From positions 10,485,544 to 10,549,543 of the forward strand of contig CAKAKS010000039.1 in NCBI GenBank assembly GCA_916700875.1: DNA of 64,000 nt, given 5' to 3'. Source of the DNA: Sebastes aleutianus (taxonomy: Eukaryota > Chordata > Actinopteri > Perciformes > Sebastidae). Below, in pieces: positions 25,001 through 37,900 of this stretch. The first letter of the stretch is position 1; each line of letters begins with the position of its first letter. The notes beneath the pieces were generated by a model. It saw nothing but the letters and a program-made list of their open reading frames with translations, did no database searches and was not told where the DNA came from. A program made the translations under genes and the position numbers.

Positions 25001-28000
25001 ATCGCTATCATTATCATCTACGCCAGGGAACACAGGGTCAGTGTCCCAACCTGACAGGGGGTGTGAGGGGTGAGGGAGGTGAGGCAGGGTGGAGGCAGGG
25101 AGCGTGGGGGTTGAAGGAGAAGCCTGGTCTTTGCTAGACAGCGGAGCGGTAGCGGCATGCTGGGAGTCCGATGCGGAGGCAGACAACACAGGCCAAGACG
25201 AGGAGGGAGGGTCATGCAGGCAGGTGGAGGGGTCCGCAGTGTCACACAGAGGGGAGGAGGAGGAAGAGGAGGAGGTGGAGGGGAGTACAGAGGGGCGCTC
25301 ACCGTTGGACATTGGCTGTGTGGTCTGCAAGAGAACGCCACCCAACCGCACAGAGGTCGCGGTAGACGAAAAATGAGGCATGCTGGAACTTGTGGGCCCA
25401 GCTTCATCCGAGGAGGACGGCTGGGACGTCGACGACTGGATCGCTGGAAGACCTCCGGGTCCAGCAGACACACCTCCATCAGTGGTGGTGTCTTCGTTTA
25501 TGGGACGCATCAGGCCTCGGTCGGTCTCGGCCTGGATGAAGGACGATGATGTTGTTGTGCTGCTCATGTCGCTAGTACGGGACGTCAGTGTGGTCGTGGT
25601 GGTGGTGCTGCTGCTGTATGAAGAAATACCTTCACCACCTTTTGTATTTGCACTGGTGAGTGTAGGAGTAGTGGTACTAACAACACCTTTTGTTTTTTCA
25701 GAGGTGTCTTTCGGACTGATACCTCCAAGAACGTCATCTGTCTTTGCATTGGAGTATACAGGAGTAGTGGAAGTAGAAATGAAGGCTTCCTTGGTTGTTG
25801 TTGTTGTTGAGTAAAAGGGAGCATTGCCACTGGAGTCAGCATCTTTCCTGGTTTTTGGTGTTAGGGGGACCTCTGGTGGACGTGTGGTGGTACTGCGGTG
25901 TGCTGTCTCTTCAGACTGGCTCAGGACTTGACCATCCTGGGTGGATCTGACCGGGGGAACCGGATCAGTGGTGGTTTTCCTCCGACCAGATTCTGCCGTT
26001 GTGGTTTTGATGCCAGGTAGAGGTAAAAGAGGTGATCCAGAAGTCGTGGTCCTCGGTGAGTTTGTAGGTGTCCAGGCCGGATCGTAATCCTCGGTTTGGA
26101 CTGGTTCATTCCAAGGCATGATGGGTTCTTTGTCCTGTTGGTGAGAGAGTTTATGGACAGCGATAAATAACAGTGATAGTTTGAACTAAACAATGACCTG
26201 CAGTGTTTGAAGAAAAATAAAAGATTTCCTTACCTCTTCGTCAAATTCATCTGAATCTGGATCCAGTGCATTTTCTGGAAAAAGGCACAGGTTGCATCAT
26301 TAGTTACACGAAGTAAGTCAAAACAAGAACTGAAATAATTTTTAGAAAATGTCAAACTCATGGAATACACAATTTAACTCTTCCCTACTTTGATCTATAC
26401 ATTTGTCTGAGTTGTATATTTAATTGTTTAATTGTTAATTTCCTGAGGTTGAAAATGAACAAAAAGCAGAGACAAAGGTGTGACAAAGGGTAAAACAATT
26501 TGAAAACCCTGGGACGGTTTGATTCTGGATGTTTCAGAAAAATTAAAAAATAAACTTTCAGTTCAGTTTTGTTTACTCTAAACTTTAAAAACTCTGGATA
26601 CTCTCGATAATGAAATATGAATATGAATGTGTTGCAGGTGATGGATGTAAATGTGTGAAATGACAATGGGAGAAAATGTAAAGGAGGGAAAGGTTGTACA
26701 CATCACTTCAAGCAGTATGTTGGCTTCATGATAAACACAACACAAACATGCAACATATCAGACACATTGGGACTTTCATGCATGGATTCCCCCAAAGACA
26801 CAAGCAAACACAGAAAACCTTGAACAAAAAGCATTTGCAATTAATCATTTGTCTGTTTCATCCCCCTTGTGAAACCAAACGAGCCAAGAAATGAATTTGA
26901 ACTGACAACTCTCAGCTGCTTCCTCTGATTGTCTAAACTTTTTTTGGTATTCAAACCAAACCAGGGGATAAAACAAACTCACAAAAAGAGTTATTTGCAA
27001 ATGGCACATATGTTGACCGAGCCGAAACGCACAGCACACAGCGGGCATGTCAGGGGGCAGGTGGTGGTGTGGCTCTTACCTGTCTGAGGCTAAGTCATAC
27101 ATCATGGAGACCAGATCAAACTGGTTTGTGAAGCATGAGGTGGGGTTTTACAAGTTTAATGAACCGGGTTTGAGGGAGATTACTCAGGGTTTGGTAGGTA
27201 AAAACTTATATTAATCAATGCAAAGATCGTGTTGAGGTATATTTGATGAATAAATTCAAAATGACAGGAAAAGCACTTGGTTTAGTGTTCACATTATTAG
27301 TTAATTAATTGATTAGTTGATCAACAGATAGTTAAATGATTATGTGAAAATAATGTAATCAATTCTATCAACTTACAAGTAATATTCAAATTAGAATGCT
27401 AAGTAACAATCTAATATTAAGTAACTTGTTGTTAGCTCCTGCAAAAATTATGCTAATAACTACAATAAGAAACCTAAAGGAAATGTATAAACGAATCACA
27501 ATTTAAGAGACAGATATGATTATTATTGATAATGCAAGGGCTGAAGTAATGATTTGATATGCTATATTGATAAATCTATGGCTTAGTTGTATTTTACCTA
27601 TGACTTATTTATGATAAAAAGTTGTCAAAAATAGTTACCAGAACCCAATATGATGTTTTTATATTGATCATTTTGTCTAACCAACAATAAAAAGACAAAA
27701 AAACAAATATATATTTTGACATAAAAATAAATCCTGATATGAAACATAAAAACAAGCAAAAATATGCAGATTTCTGAAGCTGAAACGAGCAATTGTTATA
27801 TAATTTGACTATTTAAATATGTATTAATCAATCAACAATATCATAGATTTAATTTTCTTTTGATCAACTAATGGTTTAATTGGCTAATAATTACAGCGGT
27901 AGTCCTAGCTAGCGTTGATGTTGAGTTAGTCGAGCTGTTGTAGCACTAAGCTTACGTATCTTTATGACCACTCTAAATAGCAAAAGCCTTTGTTAGCTGC

Positions 28001-28879
28001 CATCATGCAATCTTGTACTTGGACTTTTATGGAGTATATGGCAACAGTTGCAATATTTTTAGGTGCAGATAGGAAATGTTAGCACAAACAAACAATAGTG
28101 TCACAAATACCCCAGTCTCGTAAACCTACTAGATGTTGCAGAATAACACCCATTCATGCAAGCTGACACTGAAATAGGATGCAGGGTATTTTCTTTTCTT
28201 TGTCACAAGACATATTAGTTTATTTAATATAAAGTTTCAGTTGAAATACAAAGTTACTATGATTATCTTTCATGTTACACAAAATGCTGCTGCACACATG
28301 CAAACATTTCTCTTACTGTGAGAGGCAGAAGGAAAAGGACGCCAAGCAATGAAAACAAAACAAAGATGGCGACTTTGGAAAATACACCTTGAACCCAAAA
28401 ACCAAGCATGTTCTTTCATCTTAGAAATATATAGAGAAAGCAGAGTACACAGAGAAACTTGTGAAACACATAGAAAAAGACGAGTCAAACAACAGCAGTG
28501 CATATGTGTGAACACTCTAAATATATACCCCAGAGTGAAGGGAAGGGAGGGTGAAGAGTGAAGTAAAGAAAAATCTATCAGCCGTCTCATTCAGGGTTCA
28601 GAGGGAGGATGAGTGAGAGGATGGAAATGTTTCTAAAAGAAAAGAAATGTGTCTGGTGATAAAACATAAGACCAGTAAAGGAGAACAAGTAGAAGAAGTG
28701 AATTGCTCTGCACCACTAAAACTAAACCATATCAGAAATCTCTCCTGTAAATTTGTTGTTTCATAACTAAGTAATTGTAAGTCTATTTTTCACTTTTGAT
28801 AATAGCTAGCAGTCTCCTCATGGCTACAGTCTTTGTGTTAAAGATTGTCTAGGTGTTAAAAGCCTTTTGTTATTACTGT

Positions 28880-28915
<36 letters not shown>

Positions 28916-31900
28916 GCCCATCTCTGACAGGAAAAGAAAAAAATTAAGAAATGTAAGGAGGGAAACGAGTGAAAATACTCATGTAAGTCAAAATTCTGAC
29001 TTAAAAACAAGATACTAAGTGAAGTATTTTAGCCATTTTAAGTCACAATTTTGAGATTATAAATCCAAATTTTGACTGAATTTCTAAGATATAAAAATTT
29101 GGATTTACAAAGCCTTTAAAAAAAACAAGTTAGCTAGTAAGCCATAAGTATGAGATAGTTCTGAAATACTTTCATAAAATACTTTTATATTTTAATACGT
29201 TTATTTTGAGATATTAAATCAAAATTATTAGATAGTATGAGTCAAGTTAAAATGTTGCAGTTTTTATTTAAAAAATAATTAATTTGACTTATTAGCTTAT
29301 AATTTCTACTTTATAAAGTCATAATTTACACTTAGTAAATCATAATTTTGACTTTATTCTTGTTTTTGTTTTATCTTCTTTTTTTTCTGTCGGGAATGGG
29401 CTTCCATAGATTTAGCCTTCCTCTACTCTTTCGTTCTTAGGTTTTCAGTCATACTGCTCTGCTCTAAGAAGCCAGAGAACTATTTTTCTGTATTTAAACT
29501 ACTTTAAAAAAAATAAGAAAAAAAGAAAAAGAAGAGAAATATTGCAGCGTAAAGAGAAATATCTGTACAGTTCATCTGCCGAACTCTACGCTCGGTCTCG
29601 GGCACGGTCGCTCTTACCAGGGTCGTCGATGGGCATGGCGACCGTCAGCAGGTCGCTCGGACGTCCGTACAGACCGTTGGTGCAGACCGCCACCACCTGG
29701 ACCACGTAGCTGGTGTTGGCTAACAGGTCATCGAGTATCGCCCCCTGGTGGAGGGAGAAGGAATGACAACAGCTTTGAAGAACCATATTAATTTCCCAAT
29801 AACACCATCAATTTTATGTTGATTTCCTTCAAGACAGTTGAGTTCATTTCTATAAGCATCAGTTTTAAAGGAACTTAAGTTACTTTATTGTCATGTGGTA
29901 AAGCAGTGGAGAACAGGGACTGTTTACAAAACCGTCTAAACATTCTTCAATGCAACAATAGGCGGGTTTCCGAACAACGTATTGGTGAGAGGTGCGGCGA
30001 GGCCTGGGTCTGATAAACAATAACTGTAGGGAGGAGATCGAGGTCAGAAAACACTGGACTTTCACCCAGGAGATCGCTGTTCGTGTCTCGTGTGAAACCA
30101 AAAGTCAACGTTGATTTATTTGTCAAGTAACTTCCGTACTTAAGTCACGCCACTTCTGGTGTTATTTTAACCCAAATCACAATATTTTCTAACTAAAAAC
30201 TAAAGCTAACTAAGTATTTTTGTTGCCCGTGCCAAAGACAAATTTCCATCTTATACAAATCTAATGCAAAATAAAGGAATCTGAATCTGAATTTGGTCGG
30301 ACGTCTGGATATTAATAAAGTGTTGGATGGTTTTGTACAGAAACTAGTGAGACAGAATATCTGGTGTAAAGACAGCTCAATGTGCTATTGAGTGTCTATG
30401 GCTGTTTTAATAAGTTTTGTCAGGCTCTATGATCAATGTCTGACATGCATTTAGATTTTCAGTGAGCAACTTGGTGACAGCTGCTAATTGAGGCCTGATG
30501 GAGGTGGTAGACTGATCACACAATGCATCACTAACTACTTTGAGGAAATCGTTATTGATATATTATGAACTTGTGGACCCTCCCTCTCACCACATCCTGG
30601 TCTCCATCGGTCAGGTATGTAGAGCGCTCGGGGTTTTCTACGCTGGCCAGTCGGTAGGTGACAGAGTACTTCTCGATGCTGGCGTCGTACACCGCCCGCG
30701 GCCGCTCCCACGTCACCAGCAGGCTGCTGAGGTTGTAGGGCACCGCCTGGATGTTCTCCGGCTCCGAACTGCACACTGACAGAAGGAGACAGACGAGAAC
30801 AAGTTAAAAAAAAAGGGCCGGGAAACACTCTTCTAAATTCCTAATTTGTGTGCCAATCCTGCCCTGTCACTTTCACTCCCAATCCTAGGATCAATTTGTA
30901 ATAACAGGCCTATCTACAGATTGTTCCTAATTAAACAAATATTCACACACTATGACCTCAGGGTGAATTGCTGCAGAATATAAAAGGTCTATCCAATAAC
31001 ACAACATTTCTGAGGCTTGGATATCCAGATCTGCCCTGATCCTGATGAAACACTATACCTCTGTGTAGTAAACATCAGATTTAAAGTGATGCTTTTGTGT
31101 GATTCTATGGAGGAAATCTGTTTTTTTACGGAACTGTTGATTAAATCAACTAATTGGTTAGTCGACAAAATCATATTCGTAATCGAGTGTTAGTCAAGTA
31201 AGAATTTCTTTGGTCAAGGACAGCCCTAATCAAAAGCTCCTTAATAGTAATAAATAATAATGATAGCTAATAATTTTCCTATTCTGCCTTTTCTGTGTTC
31301 AATTCATACTGTAAGACTTTTCATTTGCTTTTTATTTTTGTAAAGAAAAATTATAGGATAATTTATTTAAAATGTATATTTGTTGTTGTTGTTGTTGTTT
31401 ATTTTTATAAAAAATATTATAAAGTATTTCAAATGTATATTTATTCTACTTTATTTAAAATGTATATTTATATTGTAATTTAAAAATATATATATATTTA
31501 TTATACTTTATTTAAAATGTATTTTTATATTATAATTTATTAAAATGTATATTTATTGTACTTTATTTCGAATTTATATTTATTAGAATTTTTTTAAAAT
31601 ATATATTTGTTGTTGTTGGTTTATGTTGTTGTTTATTTTTATTAGAATATTATAATTTATTTAAATTTAAATTTATTTAAAATGTATATTTATTATAGTT
31701 TATTTAAAATGTATATTTATATTATAATTTATTTTAAATTTATATTTTTTGTTGTTTTATGTTGTTGTTGTTTTTTTGTTTTTTTATGTGGACCCAAAGA
31801 ATACTGTCTGATACTTTAGGGTAATTCATAGAGATCTAAATACAGAATAAATAATTAATTAGAAAAGTATATATTGATTCAGAAAACCAAACAATTAGAA

Positions 31901-34900
31901 GTGAAATTAGGTTGATGGAAGCTCTTAATGTTCCTTCCCATGTTTTTAAGAGTCTCCTGCACCCTGACAATGATTGTGGGTCAGAGTTGAGATTAGAGGA
32001 GCAGAGATAATGCAGATGACAGACACTCTGAGGTCTGGATTATCTCAGATTAAAAGGGTCTGAGGATGGATGACAATAGACGGGAGGAGGCTCCATCTAG
32101 ATAAACAATGACACATTTCCTCCTCTAATGGATCTGAGCTCTCAGTAACCTCTGACCTTTGTCCTCTCTGACGGATCAAAGTGGAAACGTCACGTCTACG
32201 TGTCAGAGATGCTTTAGTGGTAATAAAATCTGTGGTGTACATACATACATGTGCAAAACTGCTCAGTTTACTCAGGGATGTATGTTCCCACCCAGGAAAA
32301 TACTAGCAGTGACAAAGACAGTGAGCCACTAGAGGGCAGAGAGAGCCAGAAGAACACATGTATAAACCTCACAGGAGCATTTATTCACCTGTTGACTTGT
32401 TCACTGTGGTTTTCTACCAAAGTTACATCTCTGACACTTTGATCTTCAGCAGTGCTGATAAATAATCAGAATTAAAATAGCACCATAAGATCAAGTGAAG
32501 GCCAAAATCTGACAGAAATCACGTCAGCTGGGCTAAGAAACTTCAGTTAATCCTCAAATACAGACATATATTTAAAAAGTGCATGAGAGGTAGTCATACT
32601 ATAGTCTACACAAGGACATTTAAACATTATTAGAAATTATTTCCTTACACACAGATGCCTCTTTCACACAACTGAACTGAAGATCTAGACTCTCTTTTTA
32701 TAAATGAAATGACTTTAATCTATGCTGTGAACGGTGAAGCCAAAAGAGAATTTTCCACAAAGTTGCCGACCATAAATCAGTACTGTTGATGGTGGTTAAT
32801 CCCGTTTTTTACCTTTTGTTTCCAAGCTGGATTGTTCCATTTACAAAAATAAAGGAGATTTTGGTGTTCCCTCATACAGAGTCATAAAGTGTTACATATA
32901 CAGTAGGCTGTGTATTCACATTTTAATCTGACAATTTGTGATAATTTAGGGACCTTAAAAAAGGATCAGACGACAGAAAGGATTTAGAAAGCCTCAATAA
33001 GACTTTTATTTACTATTTAATGAACCTATTGTTGCTAATGGCTTCTGCTGCTGCCACTATTTCAACTACAGTTACTTTTATTACTATTATCACTACAACA
33101 ATTACACCACCAACACAATAAAAACAAGAATATTAATGTTAAAAAGAAGAAGAAACACAGAGAACTCATTTGGCTCACACATTAAGTAATAAATACAGTT
33201 CTTAAGAAGTACTCGGATGTTTTACTTAAGGAAAAGTAGCAATGCTGCTCTGATATATGTAAAAGTCCTACATTCAAAATAAAATTAAGTAAAAGTTCAA
33301 AAGTATTAACAAAAAAGTACTCATTATGCAAAATGGCCCATTTCAGAATATTACACATTATATTATTGGTAGTTTAATCTATAATAATATCTCATAAATT
33401 ATTAGTTGATTATATTCTGTATTAATAATCTGAATCTGGAAAGTAACTAAAGTAATTTTCAAATAATTGTAGTGGAGTAAAAAGTACAATATTTACCTCT
33501 GAGTAAAAAATGGAAATACTCACGTAAAGTACAAGTACCTCAAAATTGAACTTAAGTGCAGTACTATACTTGAGTAAATGTATTTAGTTACATTCCACCA
33601 CTTGTTAGTGTATAATATAGTAATAATATAAAAAGACAGAATAAATATGTAAATATATACAGTGAAATCTGAGAGTGTAATTGCATCGAAGGACGACACA
33701 AATCAACTTAAACATTTAGAGGTGACTTTTGACAGTGAAGGGTCTGAGCTGTATACAGAGACTGTATCACCAAACGATGTCCTGGTCTCTACTGCCAGAA
33801 CAAGCCCTCCCAAAAACCACCGATCAATACCACCTCATTACTAATTATCCAATACAACTAGCGTGAAAATCAAAGTTGACCTCCTCCCGCTGTCACTGGG
33901 ATTTTATTTGGGTCACTGGAGTTCTATTCTTGTCCCTCTGTCATTTTCTAACACATCTTTCATGATCCAATTGTCTCTGATTCATTTAGACCTGATTTAA
34001 TGAGCATTAACCTGGGATTCCTTCATACTCGGGCTCACACTGACTACGTTTACATGCACACTCATACTGTATACCGAACATGACGATATTGTGAATTTGA
34101 TATGGGTCATGTTAACAGCATATTCCTTTTGGATATTCTGAATTAGTTCTTATTCTGATTAAAACATGTGGGATATGCTGATATTATTCAGGATCTAGGA
34201 GCATTCTTTGGACATGTATACAGCTCATTCACAATATGCATTTTTACATTTGTGACACACGGTCTCTTGCCTGTTTACGTCCAAGCTCTGTGCATTGTAC
34301 ACAAACCAACTAGCCGACAGTTTGCAAAGATGAATGCCCAAAAGAAAAGACCATATTTCTGGTCGGAAGGAGAAACACACCTACTTTTAAACATTATGAA
34401 AGACTTGGATATCTACAGGTTTTTGGATAAGTGCAAATATCACAACGCCGACCTTTTCAAGAAGGTGGTTGAAGGAATGAAAGAGGGAGGCTGTGTTCGC
34501 ATAGTACAACAAGTCCACCACTGGTTATGTTAATCTGAGGCTGCATGTAAACGGGAATATTGGTGGAATATTCATTTTCATTAGCCATGTAAACAGCTTA
34601 ATAGGAATATTGTCTTTTATCAGAATAAGGGCAAAAAAACTGAATATTTTGTGCATGTAAACGTAGTCGCTGAGGTCTAGAATCAGGCAGGTGAGAATTC
34701 TCAATACTCAATTCTGATTGGTCAATCACAGCGTTCTACGGTCTGTTATTTCTTTATAGCAGACTGTTGCCATGAATAACAGACCATTGCTATGGATGCA
34801 GTTCTGATGTCGGACTCTGGTGGACCGTTTTTGTGTCAAGTTATTGATTTCTTAAGTAGGTAGCAGTGTAATAAGTGGGATAATGTACAGCTAGCGGGTC

Positions 34901-37900
34901 ATTGTTGTGAAATAAACCCCTTCAGGGCGATGCTGCACCCCGACGCGGAGTGGGTGGACCCTCTTCAATGGTGCATTCAGGGACAGTCAGATGTTTGTGA
35001 GCTGCTGTCGTTGAAAAAGCTAAGTCAGACAAGAATCGACAAAACTGGATTTTATCAAAATGATAAAACAAATTTGTTTCTTCCGATGAAAAGGTTGCTG
35101 GTTATCAGGCAGCTCTTGAACGTAGAATGTCAGAGGGACCCTGAACGCACGAACAGGTCAACTTTTCAAAACAGCCATGACAACCTGGCACTTGCAGACT
35201 GTGATATAATATATGGGATGCGTACCTGGTGTGAGGACCTCCTCGGTGCCGGTGTAGGAGGAGAACACCTGACCCATGAACTGCTCCTGCTGCTCCCTGT
35301 AGTTGTTCTGCAGGTAGTCCATCAGCATCACATATCCGGCCTGCTCCATCGTCATCACCTCGCAGAACATCTCCAGCTGCAACATAACAAAACAGCGTCA
35401 GCACCGTCAGCTCCACCATGATGCTCCTGCAGTCAATCTGATGGTGGTTGTGCTTGTCAGAAAATAGGGCAAAAAGTGTCCAACCCAATTTTTTCATAAT
35501 CCGGAGTAGCATCTTCAATGTCTTGTTCAAAACCCAAAGATTTACCAAAGTTTGCAGCGATATAAAACAGAGAAACTGCAACCAGAGAATGTTCAGAGTT
35601 TCTGATTAATAAATGAATAAAGCAATTAATTGGTTATTGTTGTCAAATAATTTTCTGTAAATGGATTAATGTACTAATCATGTCCAGCACTAAATCAATT
35701 AGTTCTCTAATCTGCAACAACAAACTGACGAGTAATTTAACTCAAACACAAATGTTTGAATACTATTTGAACTCATATTAATCTGTTTATCCGATACAAA
35801 CACACAAATACACAATAGAAGAATGAAGTGCAAATCATCCACAACACACAGCTGCAGCTCTCTGAGCAGTTTGGAAGTGAATGGGCGTGAAGGAGTTGTG
35901 AATCATGTTGGAATGGCCCTTTCAACTCAGTACCTGCTCAGGTGAGTCACTTCCCTCTGGTAACGCTCAGCGTCTGACTCACACAGAGTCAACACTGCAG
36001 CTCAGACTAGCTCAGAGCCCATTAACGCCGTTTGCGGTTGTTAAACTCGACCTAAGCTGGAATGTAGACCAGCTGAGACACGTCACACCTGGAAACCCTG
36101 GAAGACATGCAGCGGCCAGTGTACAAGGTGCAACAGGATAATGCACATAAGTTGTAGTTTTGTTGCCTAAACCTAAAAAAAGTTGTAGTTTTTTTGCCTA
36201 AACCTAAAGAAGTTGTAGTTTTATTGCCTAAACCTAAAGTTGTAGTTTTTGCCTAAACCTAAATAAGTTGTAGTTTTGTTGTCTAAACCTAAAGAAGTTG
36301 TAGTTTTGCTGTCTAAACCTAAAGAAGTTGTAGTTTTGTTGCCTAAACCTAAAGAAGTTGTAGTTTTGTTCTCTAAACCTAAAGAAGTTGTAGTTTTTGA
36401 ATGCCTAAACCTAAAGAAGCCTTTTTGTTTGTGTTCAAAAAGTGACGTTTCATTCAGTTTTACAACATGTTAGAACGTGTTGCTTTTAAGTTTCACATTC
36501 CCTTTTCCAACGTAGTAGGTTTAGTAGGCCCCTATTGACCCACATCTATGGTGCTTATAGAGACTGATAACACCTATTTAATGGCCTGATAACAGTTGAA
36601 TCTGGTGAATGAGGGTGGTGTCTGCATAGATTGAGGGTCCTCACAAGTATAGAGGTACAAATGTGTGTGTGTGTGTGTGTGTGAGGCCTCCTGCCTTATG
36701 ACAGCTGTGTGTTAAGAGTGAATGAGTGAAAGAGTCTGGTGGGAGATGACGTCTGAGCCTCAGCAGGCGTCACACTAGAACTTTTCTATTGAAAACCTTT
36801 TGTGTGTGCTTTCACATGTTTGTGCAAGCACATGGCTGAGCGTGTGTGTGTGTGTGTGTGTGTGTCTGTGTGTGTCTGACTGACTGCCCCAGGCCAAGTG
36901 TGATTGACAGCCATACAGAAGCGGTCATTACATCAAACAAATATTGGCTCACAAAAGATCTTTACGGTATTTAAGCTGACACACACACTCACACTCACAC
37001 ATACACACACACACACCCATCACTTGTGTGTTTTCTGAGCTCTGGTATGATAATTCCTCCTTTCAGCTCCTTAAACATGTTTTTCTAAAACGTTGTTTAC
37101 GGACATTTCTTCTGTAATTGTGTCACTTTGTGTCTTTTCATCTTGAACAAAAGCCCCAGAGCTGACGTCTGGTTCTTAAAGGACCACACTGATGGTTAAA
37201 CTCAGTCACTCAGTATGTCTGCACTTGATCTTCTGCAGGCAATCCAGAAAGCTGTTGCTAGACTACTCACTAGGTCAAATAGACGGTCTCACATTACCCC
37301 CAAACTCAGATCTCTTCACTGGCTGCCTGTAGCTTATAGGATCAACTTTAAAACTCTCACTTAGAGAGCATTGCACGGTCAAACTCCTTCATACTGTATG
37401 TGGCTGAACTACTTCACCCTTTTAAGTTTTGTTTATACTCGCACGCAGCATAGTGGCACCCTACTTTTAGCTAACTATTTCAACTGTTTATCCATTACTT
37501 TTAGCTAACTATTTGGCTCGCGCGGGCCTCAGTAGATGGCGCGCCCTACGAGCATGCACAAAGACGTTTATGCTCAGCACGATGTTTGTCGCAGTATGCT
37601 CCAAAACACCAGGAGGCGTACAAGCAAAATATTCCGTGGATAAGCAAGAAGTCAACGAGTGGTACGGAAAGGAAAGTAGGCTTCCTGGCAACAGAATTTG
37701 TCTCCATATACAACTGAAACACTGACTGAATGAGTTCATGTTTTTTTTTTTTTTTTATTAAAATGCAAATTGGACAAAGTGAATATGTATAAGAAATCCA
37801 CTTTTGACTGCTTCTTTCTAAAATACTGGTATCCCATCCCTCACCTGTTCGTCAGAGATGGCCACTGTGTTCTTGAAGACGATCCACTCGACGGTGTCGC

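Noticed and set aside
24168..25814. Plus-strand frames of 130-144 codons opposite exon 12
   Set aside because: They mirror the Ser/Thr/Pro-rich coding sequence; the composition bias keeps the other frames open. No motif or splice signals of their own.
27075..27110. Possible micro-exon with a GTAAGAG donor in intron 10
   Set aside because: A donor-like CTTAC and an AG are present, but exons 10 and 11 already join in phase (DDP then E, NALD), and no family sequence matches.
36276..36473. SKPKEVVVL repeat protein
   Set aside because: Explained entirely by a 30-bp tandem repeat; no promoter or start context.
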